From contig JAZUJX010000081.1 in the NCBI GenBank assembly GCA_045642965.1, forward strand, positions 1 through 14,661: a stretch of 14,661 bases of DNA, given 5' to 3'. Made by a program: the position numbers and the translations under genes. Source of the stretch: Equadaptatus sp045642965. Its GTDB lineage: Bacteria > Synergistota > Synergistia > Synergistales > Synergistaceae. Positions 5,017 to 12,648 of the stretch are shown piece after piece (positions within the stretch are counted from its first letter, which is position 1; the number at the start of each line of letters is the position of its first letter). Below the pieces are notes generated by a model. That model was not told where the DNA came from, did not search any database, and saw only the letters and a program-made list of their open reading frames with translations.

Positions 5017-7671
5017 CTATTCTGCCAGACTTTTGAGGTTCTCCAGCATACGCTCTTTTTTGGCGCTGTTTTCAGCCAGTTCGGTCTTTTCTTTTTCTAT
5101 GACTTCCGCAGGCGCCCTGTTTATGAAGTTCTGATTGGCAAGCTTGCCGCTGCTCTTTGCTATGTCTTTTTCAAGCTTGGCAAGGTCTGCTTTGAGGCGC
5201 TGAATTTCTTTTTCAACGTCAAGCAGGTCACCTACCGGCAGATATATCTGCACGTCGTCAAGCACAGAAGCAAGGCTCTTTTCAGGTTTGCTTTCAGAGA
5301 CAACGATTGCTTCAACACGCGTAAGCAGAAGTATCTGGCGTTCGTTTTCTTTGACAAGCGCAAGCTTGGCATCGTCATGCACCGTGATTTCAACACGCGG
5401 TATCTGCTGTGAAGGAGCTATTCTCGCTTCGGCGCGCAGGCTGCGGATCGTGCGGATTATTTCCTGTACGAATTTCATGTCTGAGGCTGCTTTTTCGTCA
5501 AGCGTTTCGGGACGCGCTTTCGGCCATGAGTTTTTCATAACGTAGCTGTCGCCGAACGGGAAGGCATGCCACAGTTCTTCCGTAACAAACGGTATGAACG
5601 GGTGCAGAAGCTTGAGCACGTCTTCAAAGAGGACAAGCAGAACAGCCTGCGTCGATTTGCGGCGTTCTTCGCCTTCGTCACCGCGAAGCGCCGGTTTGGC
5701 AAGCTCAAGATACCAGTCGCAGAGTTCGCCCCATACGAAATCGTACATAAGGCGGGCAGCTTCGCCGAAGAAATAGCCGTCAAGCAGCTTTGTGATTTCC
5801 GCGGTAACCTCCGCAAGTCTGTTGAGTATCCATTTGTCCTGAAGTTTGAGCTGTTTTTCGTCCCATTTCTGTCCTTTTTCGGCGTCTTCAAGGTTCATGA
5901 GAGCAAAGCGGCTCGCGTTCCAGAGTTTGTTAAGGAAGAGACGGTAGGTCGCTATGCGTTCCGTTGAAAGGAAGATGTCGCGTCCCTGTACGGTCAAGGC
6001 AGCCATTGTCAGACGAAGCGCGTCTGCCCCGTAGTCTTTGACTATGACGAGCGGGTCTATGACGTTGCCTTTTGATTTGCTCATTTTCTGCCCTTTTTCG
6101 TCCCTTACAAGCGCGTGAATGTAAATGTCGCGGAAGGGAACTTCTTTTGTTCCGTAGAGTCCGAACATTATCATTCTGGCAACCCAGAAGAAGATTATGT
6201 CAAAGCCAGTGACGAGAACCGACGTCGGGTAGAATTTTTTAAGCTGCTCTGTTTTTTCCGGCCAGCCCATTGTCGAGAACGGCCAGAGTCCGCTTGAGAA
6301 CCACGTGTCAAGCACGTCTTCGTCCTGTTTGAGGTTCGTACTTCCGCACTTTGAGCATTTGTGCGGGGCTTCTGCCGCAACCATTATTTCCCCGCAGTCC
6401 TGACAGTACCATGCGGGAATTCTGTGTCCCCACCAAAGCTGGCGGGAAATGCACCAGTCGCGGATATTTTCCATCCACTGGAAGTAGACGTTCGTCCACT
6501 GTTCAGGTATAAAGCGGATTTTTCCGGCTTTTACCATTTCAACGCCTTTGTCGGCAAGAGGACGCGTTTTGACGAACCACTGCTCCGAGAGATACGGCTC
6601 AATTACCGTATGGCAGCGGTAGCATTCCCCGACAGAGTGTTTGATTTCCTGTACGCTGAGCAGCACACCTTCGGCTTTGAGGTCTTCGACAACAACTTCG
6701 CGGGCTTCAAAACGGTCAAGTCCGGCATATTTTTCGCCGGCGTCTTTCGTCATTATTCCGCTTCCGTCTATGACCTGTATCTGCTCAAGTCCGTGGCGCT
6801 GTCCGACAAGGAAGTCGTTCGGGTCGTGTGCAGGCGTTATTTTAACGCAGCCAGAGCCGAATTCGGGGTCAACCATATTGTCTTCAATAACAGGTATGAC
6901 GCGGTGAACAATAGGAACTACAACTTTTTTGCCGATAAGATGGCGGTTTTTCTGGTCGCGCGGGTGAACGGCTATTGCGACGTCTCCCATGATTGTTTCG
7001 GGACGCGTCGTCATTACCTTTACTTCGCCCGGTTCGTCCGCGAATTTGTATGCGACTTCGTAGAATTTTCCGTCGTGGTCGTGGTGTTCGACTTCAAGGT
7101 CAGAAAGCGCGGTCTGGCAGCGCGGGCACCAGTTAATAAGGTATTTTCCGCGATAGATGAGCCCGTCGTTGTAGAGTGAAACAAACATTTTGCGGACTGC
7201 CGCAGAGAGACCTTCGTCCATTGTAAAGCGTTCCCTCGACCAGTCGCAGGAAGCGCCGAGTTTTTTAAGCTGCGATATGATTGCGCTGCCGTATTCTTCT
7301 TTCCATTTCCAGACGCGGTTGACAAATTCTTCGCGTCCGAGGTCGTGGCGCGAGATGCCTTCTGCCGCAAGCGAGCGTTCGACAACGTTCTGCGTGGCTA
7401 TACCGGCATGGTCTGTGCCCGGAACCCAAAGCACTTCATAACCCTGCATGCGTTTTGTTCTGCAGAGGATGTCCTGCAGCGTATTGTCGAGCGAGTGTCC
7501 CACGTGCAGTTTGCCCGTGACGTTCGGCGGCGGTATGACGATTGAAAATTGCGGCTTGCACGAGGCGGTATCAGCCTTGAAAAGCTCGTCGTCTGTCCAT
7601 TTGCCGTACCATTTGTCTTCAATAGGCGCAGGATCGTAATTTTTGTCGAGTATCGTTTTTTCGGAATCCAT
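5017..7671 (-). CDS. valS: Valyl-tRNA synthetase
   Basis: This class I synthetase (884 aa, normal length) charges tRNA-Val. The HIGH motif is HVGH (56-59) within PPPNVTGKLHVGH, and KMSKS is at 529-533. The CP1 editing region spans about 205-340 and includes TTRPETIMGD (221-230) and AHDPNDF (281-287). A CxxC pair at 423/426 and 439/442 looks like a zinc knuckle. DWCISRQLWWGHRIPAW (405-421) is typical of Val/Ile/Leu enzymes. The last 70 residues (about 816-884) form the charged coiled-coil arm that marks ValS rather than IleS. The ATG at 7669-7671 has a strong Shine-Dalgarno (AGGAGGG, complement around 7680-7686). The 108-nt gap upstream separates it from engB and may contain its own control element; no T-box is visible there. 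Confidence 0.98.
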   Translation of the reverse strand: MDSEKTILDKNYDPAPIEDKWYGKWTDDELFKADTASCKPQFSIVIPPPNVTGKLHVGHSLDNTLQDILCRTKRMQGYEVLWVPGTDHAGIATQNVVERSLAAEGISRHDLGREEFVNRVWKWKEEYGSAIISQLKKLGASCDWSRERFTMDEGLSAAVRKMFVSLYNDGLIYRGKYLINWCPRCQTALSDLEVEHHDHDGKFYEVAYKFADEPGEVKVMTTRPETIMGDVAIAVHPRDQKNRHLIGKKVVVPIVHRVIPVIEDNMVDPEFGSGCVKITPAHDPNDFLVGQRHGLEQIQVIDGSGIMTKDAGEKYAGLDRFEAREVVVEDLKAEGVLLSVQEIKHSVGECYRCHTVIEPYLSEQWFVKTRPLADKGVEMVKAGKIRFIPEQWTNVYFQWMENIRDWCISRQLWWGHRIPAWYCQDCGEIMVAAEAPHKCSKCGSTNLKQDEDVLDTWFSSGLWPFSTMGWPEKTEQLKKFYPTSVLVTGFDIIFFWVARMIMFGLYGTKEVPFRDIYIHALVRDEKGQKMSKSKGNVIDPLVIVKDYGADALRLTMAALTVQGRDIFLSTERIATYRLFLNKLWNASRFALMNLEDAEKGQKWDEKQLKLQDKWILNRLAEVTAEITKLLDGYFFGEAARLMYDFVWGELCDWYLELAKPALRGDEGEERRKSTQAVLLVLFEDVLKLLHPFIPFVTEELWHAFPFGDSYVMKNSWPKARPETLDEKAASDMKFVQEIIRTIRSLRAEARIAPSQQIPRVEITVHDDAKLALVKENERQILLLTRVEAIVVSESKPEKSLASVLDDVQIYLPVGDLLDVEKEIQRLKADLAKLEKDIAKSSGKLANQNFINRAPAEVIEKEKTELAENSAKKERMLENLKSLAE

Positions 7672-7779
7672 CAGGAATTCCCTCCTCTTTGACAGACCTG
7701 GTGGCTGTCGAATCTATCTTGACAGATTTCTGCGGCCGTTCCGCAGACATCTGACAGATGCTTTGAAAAGCAGCGGCGC
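7672..7779 (-). promoter_or_regulatory. engB-valS gap with triple repeat and hairpin
   Basis: This is the only sizeable gap in the minus-strand run. On the plus strand TTGACAGA occurs at 7689-7696 and 7719-7726, and CTGACAGA at 7751-7758, spaced 30 and 32 nt apart. A hairpin pairs TCTGCGG (7729-7735) with CCGCAGA (7741-7747) and continues after one mismatch with CAGAT (7723-7727) and ATCTG (7749-7753). Two of the repeats overlap its base. No T-run follows on the minus strand, so it is not a standard terminator. No convincing promoter was found. Confidence 0.45.
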
Positions 7780-8403
7780 TTAAAGCTTTGCGCCTGCCGC
7801 CATTTTTTTCAGTCCGTTTTTCGCCTCAATGAGTCCCTGCCGGAGCGCTTCCGCCTGTTCGTTGTTCGCGCCTGAGGTGAGATACGGCGGCAGGACGGAT
7901 TCAATTCCGTTCCTGACGTATTTGTCGTAAGTTCCTTTTCTTTTGCCGCCCGAAATTTTATCCGCTTTTGTAAAAACTATAAGCCGCGGCATGTCAATTT
8001 CATCAAGCCACTGCTCAAGTTCAAGGTCATTGTCAAGCATGCCGTGACGGAAATCAACGAGATGCACGACAAAGCTGATTTTGCGTTTCGCCGTGAAATA
8101 ATCCTCTATCAGCTTCCGCCAGCTTTTGCGTTCTTCAGCGGATTTCGAGGCGTAGCCGTAGCCCGGTATGTCAACGAGCATGAAGCGTTCGTTTTCCGGC
8201 GCTTCTATTTTGTAGAAGTTTATGCTGCGCGTTTTGCCCGGTTTTGAACTGACTTTCGCGACGCTTCTGCCGAGCAGCGAATTTATCAGCGTGGATTTTC
8301 CCACGTTGGAGCGCCCCGCAAACACGATTTCGTCCAGCTCGGCCGGAGGCAGCTGCTGTTTGTTAAACGCCGTACAGTAAAGCTCCGATTTCCAGTGCGT
8401 CAT
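7780..8403 (-). CDS. engB: Ribosome-assembly GTPase EngB (YsxC/YihA)
   Basis: This 207-aa TrmE-Era-EngA-EngB-type GTPase is needed for maturation of the large ribosomal subunit. G1 is GRSNVGKS (30-37), with the EngB-typical FAGRSNVGKST context. G2 lies in KPGKTRSINFY (54-64), G3 is DIPGYGYA (78-85), G4 is TKADK (145-149) and G5 is probably TSGAN (176-180). No second G domain or KH domain is present, which separates it from EngA and Era. The start codon overlaps the lon stop as ATGA (8400-8403), a sign of translational coupling. An engB gene directly behind lon is a widely conserved arrangement. Confidence 0.97.
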   Translation of the reverse strand: MTHWKSELYCTAFNKQQLPPAELDEIVFAGRSNVGKSTLINSLLGRSVAKVSSKPGKTRSINFYKIEAPENERFMLVDIPGYGYASKSAEERKSWRKLIEDYFTAKRKISFVVHLVDFRHGMLDNDLELEQWLDEIDMPRLIVFTKADKISGGKRKGTYDKYVRNGIESVLPPYLTSGANNEQAEALRQGLIEAKNGLKKMAAGAKL

Positions 8404-10709
8404 TTTTTCAGCGCCAGAGCGGCGACCTCGTCAAAGGTTGACACGTAGTGTGTCTCAAGTCCTTCTTTAATCCAGTCCTTGAGTTCCGCCACGTCGTTTT
8501 TGTTGTCCGCCGGAACTATAAGTTTTTTCAGTCCGAGACGCTTTGCCGCGAGTATTTTCTCACGCACGCCGCCTATCGGAAGCACTTCGCCGTGAAGCGT
8601 CATTTCGCCTGTCATGGCGTAGGAAACGTCTATTTTGCGTCCCGTGAGCGACGAGCAGATAGACAGCGCAAGCGTAATTCCCGCCGACGGGCCGTCTTTC
8701 GGGACAGCGTTTTCAGGTACGTGCACGTGTACGTCCTTTTTCTGCCAGTCAAATTTTTCAAGCCCGAATTTCTTTGCGTTGGAGCGGATGTAAGCCATTG
8801 AGTTTTTCAGCGATTCCTGCATTATATTGCCGAGGTTGCCGGTGAACGTTACGTTTCCGCAGCCTTCCATGACCGCTGATTCTATAAGCAGCACTTCCCC
8901 GCCGGCTTCCGTCCACGCAAGCCCTATGGACGTCCCCGCCGCATTCTGTTTCGGAACACGAGTTGCGTAAAGCTTCGGGGCGCCGAGATATTCTTTTACT
9001 TTGTCGTTGTTTATAACGTTTTTCTTTCTCTCCGCTTCCGGATTTTTAGCGATGCCGGCAGCAATTTTACGCGCTATTTTTGACAGCGCGCGGTCAAGTC
9101 CGCGGACACCTGCTTCGTGCGTGTAGTTGCGTATAACGTTCATCAGCACCGGCTTTGAGATGCTGATGTCGTCTGCGGTTATGCCGTGTCCCTTAATAAT
9201 TTTCGGCAGCAGATGACGTTTCGCTATCTCTATTTTTTCTTCGGCAAGATAGCCCGGCAGATGTATGATTTCCATTCTGTCAAGCAGCGGCCCCGGAATA
9301 GTCGAGGTCGTGTTCGCAGTCGTGATGAACATTACACGGCTCAGGTCAAACGGCACTTCGAGGAAATTGTCCGTAAAGCGGAAATTCTGTTCGGGGTCAA
9401 GCACTTCAAGCAGGGCAGAAGAAGGGTCTCCCTTGTAAATGCTTCCGATTTTGTCTATTTCGTCAAGCAGCATAACGGGATTGTCAGTTCCTGCCTGCTT
9501 TATTTTCTGTATTATTTTTCCGGGCATTGACGCAACGTAGGTGCGTCTGTGACCGCGTATTTCAGCTTCATCGCCAAGTCCGCCGAGCGCTATGTTCACG
9601 AATTTACGTCCCATGGCACGCGCTATTGACATTCCGAGAGAGGTTTTGCCTACTCCGGGAGGTCCGACAAAGCAGAGTACCTGAGCGCGCATTTCTTTCC
9701 CCGCAAGCTTTCTGACGGCAAGATATTCAACTATTCTGTCCTTTACGTCGTCAAGTCCGTAGTGATCTTCGTTGAGAATTTTCTCTGCTCTTGCTATGTT
9801 GAGGTCGTCCTCTGACGATTTGTTCCACGGCAGGTCAAGCAGCCATTCTATATACGTTCTGGACACCGAAGCTTCCGGCGACATTGCAGGCATACGGGAG
9901 AAACGGTCTGTTTCCCTGAGAGCTTTTTCTTTTACAGCTTCCGGCATCAGAGAGCTTTCAATTTTTTCCCTGAGTTCCTCTGCGTCCGCTCCTGTGCAGT
10001 CGTCACCAAGCTTGTCCTGAACTATTTTCAGCTTTTCGCGCAGGAAATAGTTGCGCTGCGTGTCTTTTATTTTTTCCTGCACCTCGTCGTCTATCTCTTT
10101 TTCCATTTCAAGCATTTCACATTCGCCTGCAAGCAGCTCGACAAGCAGGCGCAGACGCGCACCGATTTCTGTCGTTTCAAGCAGGCGCTGTTTGCTTTCT
10201 GCTTTGATTTTCAGGTGCGAAGCGGTGAGGTCGGCAAAATTCTCCGGATTGGAAATTTCTTCCGCCATCTGGAGAATCTGCTGCGGCACGTGACGGTTAA
10301 GCGCAATATATTTTTCAAGCTCGGTCATGACAGATCTGCGCAGCGCTTCAATCACGTTGTCCGAGGTTTCGCAGGTCGTGGGAACTTTTTCAATTTCCGC
10401 TTCAAGATAACTCGCGCTGTAGACAAACTGCACTACTTTCGCGCGGCACAAGCCTTCGAGCACAACGTTAAGACTTCCGTTTTTGTTCTGCATAACGTTC
10501 TGTATTGTGCACAGAGTACCGAACTGACGCATATCGTTCGTACCCGGGTTTTCAAGTGAAGCGTCGTACTGCGCGGAAACAAAGACAAGGCGGTCAGGCG
10601 CAACCGCTTTGACCGCGTTTATGGTGCGTGCCCTGCTCGTAAGCAGCGGCGTTATTGAGCCGGGAAAAACTACCGTGTCCCGAACAGGAATTACCGGACA
10701 GGCAAACAA
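8400..10709 (-). CDS. lon: ATP-dependent protease Lon (LonA)
   Basis: Lon is a cytoplasmic AAA+ serine protease that degrades misfolded and regulatory proteins. Counting from a TTG at 10718, the product has 772 aa: a LON substrate-binding domain (about 5-200), a coiled-coil linker, Walker A GPPGVGKTS (352-360), Walker B MLLDEID (416-422), the GHRRTYV segment (389-395), and a protease domain with S678 in PKDGPSAG and K721 in GGVREKI as catalytic dyad. There is no membrane segment, so it is LonA rather than LonB. I favour the TTG at 10707-10709 (769 aa). The Shine-Dalgarno AAAGAGG abuts the upstream TTG (zero spacing) but sits 9 nt from this one. That start follows the clpX TGA after a single base, suggesting stop-start coupling. 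The first in-frame ATG (codon 63) is inside the LON domain and is too late. Confidence 0.97.
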   Translation of the reverse strand: MFACPVIPVRDTVVFPGSITPLLTSRARTINAVKAVAPDRLVFVSAQYDASLENPGTNDMRQFGTLCTIQNVMQNKNGSLNVVLEGLCRAKVVQFVYSASYLEAEIEKVPTTCETSDNVIEALRRSVMTELEKYIALNRHVPQQILQMAEEISNPENFADLTASHLKIKAESKQRLLETTEIGARLRLLVELLAGECEMLEMEKEIDDEVQEKIKDTQRNYFLREKLKIVQDKLGDDCTGADAEELREKIESSLMPEAVKEKALRETDRFSRMPAMSPEASVSRTYIEWLLDLPWNKSSEDDLNIARAEKILNEDHYGLDDVKDRIVEYLAVRKLAGKEMRAQVLCFVGPPGVGKTSLGMSIARAMGRKFVNIALGGLGDEAEIRGHRRTYVASMPGKIIQKIKQAGTDNPVMLLDEIDKIGSIYKGDPSSALLEVLDPEQNFRFTDNFLEVPFDLSRVMFITTANTTSTIPGPLLDRMEIIHLPGYLAEEKIEIAKRHLLPKIIKGHGITADDISISKPVLMNVIRNYTHEAGVRGLDRALSKIARKIAAGIAKNPEAERKKNVINNDKVKEYLGAPKLYATRVPKQNAAGTSIGLAWTEAGGEVLLIESAVMEGCGNVTFTGNLGNIMQESLKNSMAYIRSNAKKFGLEKFDWQKKDVHVHVPENAVPKDGPSAGITLALSICSSLTGRKIDVSYAMTGEMTLHGEVLPIGGVREKILAAKRLGLKKLIVPADNKNDVAELKDWIKEGLETHYVSTFDEVAALALKK

Positions 10710-10710
10710 A

Positions 10711-12036
10711 TCAGACAACCTCTTTTTTCGGAGTTATATGAGCTTTGCCGCTGCCTGCAACCATCTCTCTGGTCACAGTTACTTTTGCGATTTCCGACGC
10801 TTTACCTGGGATTTCGTACTGCAGGTCAAGCATAAGGTTTTCAAGTATCGTTCTGAGCGCACGGGCTCCAGTTCCGAGTTTGATTGCTTTTTTGGCAATT
10901 TCCCTGACTGCGTCGTCTTCAAATTCAAGTTCTACGCCTTCAAGGGCAAACATTTTCTGATACTGTTTGAGCGGCGCGTTTTTCGGTTCTTTGAGTATGC
11001 GGACAAGCGCGTCTTCGGCAAGCGAGGAAAGCGCTACGAGAACCGGCAGACGGCCGATAAATTCCGGAATAAACCCGAAAGAGCGAAGGTCGTCCGGCTG
11101 AACCTGTTTCAGCAGTTCGTCTGTGCGCTGCTGTTTGAGATTGCTGGTAATGTCGCCGCCGAAGCCTATCGCCTTTTCGGTAGTTCTGCGGGCAATAATT
11201 TTGTCGAGCCCGTCAAAGGCTCCGCCGCAGATGAAAAGTATGTGCGACGTGTCAACCGGTATCGTTTCCTGGTTCGGATGCTTGCGTCCGCCTTTCGGCG
11301 GAATGTTTGCAACCGTACCCTCGATTATTTTGAGAAGCGCCTGCTGGACACCCTCGCCTGAAACGTCGCGCGTTATCGAAACAGATTCAGATTTGCGTGC
11401 TATTTTGTCTATTTCGTCAATGTAAATTATTCCGCGCTGTGCCGCGTCAATGTCAAAATCCGCCGCCTGAAGCAGTCTGAGAAGTATGTTTTCAACGTCT
11501 TCGCCGACGTAACCGGCTTCCGTAAGGGTTGTGGCGTCGGTTATTGCGAAAGGAACGTTGAGCATTTTGGCAAGCGTCTGTGCAAGCAGTGTTTTGCCGC
11601 TGCCTGTAGGTCCGACAAGCAGCACGTTGCTTTTCGGAAGCTCGACGCCGTCGTCTCCGTCCGAAAGCGGATTGGTTATTCTTTTGTAGTGATTGTACAC
11701 GGCAACGGAAAGGACTTTTTTCGCATCGTCCTGTCCTATTACGTACTGGTCAAGAAACTGTTTGATTTCCTCAGGCTTCGGGAGCGTGTCAAACACAGGG
11801 GCGGAAACGTAGTCCGCCTTTTTCTCCGCCGGAATGCACGGTGTGTCGGGAAATGCGTCGCTGCCGAACTCTTCCCTCAGAACAACGTTGCAAAGCTGGA
11901 TACAGTCGGTACATATAAAAATATTATTGGGACCGGCTATAAGCCTGCCCACCTCGTCCTGCGTCTTTCCGCAGAATGAGCAGCGCGGTTTGGGGCGTTT
12001 GCTGCCAGTATTTTCAAGCGAATTTTTTCTTACCAT
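10711..12036 (-). CDS. clpX: ClpX, ATP-binding unfoldase of ClpXP
   Basis: This AAA+ unfoldase recognises substrates and feeds them into ClpP. Its 441 aa include an N-terminal zinc-binding domain with C19, C22, C42 and C45; Walker A GPTGSGKT (142-149); pore loop GYVG (175-178); Walker B IIYIDEID (203-210); an RKH pore loop (251-253); an IGF loop (290-292, in KAIGFGG) that docks on ClpP; and sensor-2 GARALR (390-395). The Zn domain and the IGF loop separate it from HslU. The ATG at 12034-12036 is only 2 nt beyond the clpP stop and has no clear Shine-Dalgarno, so translation is probably coupled to clpP. Having clpP and clpX in one transcript gives matched supply of both subunits. Confidence 0.98.
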   Translation of the reverse strand: MVRKNSLENTGSKRPKPRCSFCGKTQDEVGRLIAGPNNIFICTDCIQLCNVVLREEFGSDAFPDTPCIPAEKKADYVSAPVFDTLPKPEEIKQFLDQYVIGQDDAKKVLSVAVYNHYKRITNPLSDGDDGVELPKSNVLLVGPTGSGKTLLAQTLAKMLNVPFAITDATTLTEAGYVGEDVENILLRLLQAADFDIDAAQRGIIYIDEIDKIARKSESVSITRDVSGEGVQQALLKIIEGTVANIPPKGGRKHPNQETIPVDTSHILFICGGAFDGLDKIIARRTTEKAIGFGGDITSNLKQQRTDELLKQVQPDDLRSFGFIPEFIGRLPVLVALSSLAEDALVRILKEPKNAPLKQYQKMFALEGVELEFEDDAVREIAKKAIKLGTGARALRTILENLMLDLQYEIPGKASEIAKVTVTREMVAGSGKAHITPKKEVV

Positions 12037-12038
12037 TT

Positions 12039-12626
12039 TTAACGATTTTCTATAACCTGATCAACTATGCCGTATTTCATAGCTTCCTGAGCCGACATGT
12101 AAAAATCTCTGTCAGTATCTTTTTTGATTTGTTCGAGCGGCTGTCCCGTGTGTTTTGAGATAATTCCGTTGAGCGTGTTTCTCGTCTTGAGAATTTCTAC
12201 AGCCTGAATTTCGATGTCGGACGCCTGTCCCTGCGCTCCGCCGAGAGGCTGGTGTATCATCACGCGCGAATTCGGCAGTGCAATGCGTTTGCCGTGAGCG
12301 CCCGCCGCAAGAAGAACCGCGCCCATGCTCGCAGCCTGCCCCGTGCATATCGTAGAAACGTCAGGCTTGATGTACTGCATGGTGTCGTAAATCGCCAGTC
12401 CGGCGGAAACAACTCCGCCCGGGCTGTTGATGTAAAGAAACACGTCCTTTTCCGGATCCTGGCTTTCAAGGAAAAGCAGCTGCGCGACAATAAGATTGGC
12501 AACGTTGTCGTCTATCGCCGTTCCGAGAAAAATTATTCTGTCGTTAAGCAGGCGGCTGTATATGTCGTAGGCTCTTTCGCCTCTGCCCGTCTGCTCTATA
12601 ACCGTTGGAATAAGATAACCGCTCAT
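12039..12626 (-). CDS. clpP: ClpP, protease subunit of ClpXP
   Basis: The product has 195 aa when started at the ATG at 12624-12626, the usual ClpP length. The frame stays open 32 codons further upstream, but that extension is arginine-rich, overlaps the tig 3' end and does not look like ClpP. The chosen ATG has a strong Shine-Dalgarno (GGAGG, complement of 12633-12637) and gives the typical MSGYLIPTVIEQT start. The catalytic triad is S100 (GQAASMG), H125 (HQPLGG) and D174 (TDRDF); the His-Asp spacing of 49 residues matches E. coli ClpP. DIYSRLLNDRIIFLG (21-35) is the usual N-terminal block. It forms the barrel-shaped peptidase that ClpX, encoded next, caps. It lies 22 nt downstream of tig. 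Confidence 0.98.
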   Translation of the reverse strand: MSGYLIPTVIEQTGRGERAYDIYSRLLNDRIIFLGTAIDDNVANLIVAQLLFLESQDPEKDVFLYINSPGGVVSAGLAIYDTMQYIKPDVSTICTGQAASMGAVLLAAGAHGKRIALPNSRVMIHQPLGGAQGQASDIEIQAVEILKTRNTLNGIISKHTGQPLEQIKKDTDRDFYMSAQEAMKYGIVDQVIENR

Positions 12627-12648
12627 AAAAGCTCCTCCGTCCGGGGAA

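Noticed and set aside
6361..7179. Long plus-strand open frame (272 codons) opposite valS
   Set aside because: It is the antisense shadow of valS, with no ribosome site and no recognisable protein. Similar long antisense frames occur opposite lon/clpX (10609-11361) and the 488-aa gene (572-1177).
7723..7753. Intrinsic terminator after engB
   Set aside because: The stem is good, but no T-run follows on the minus strand. It was kept as a possible regulatory or processing hairpin instead.
7672..7779. T-box riboswitch before valS
   Set aside because: The gap is only 108 nt, and neither the T-box sequence nor the long stem I with a valine specifier is present.
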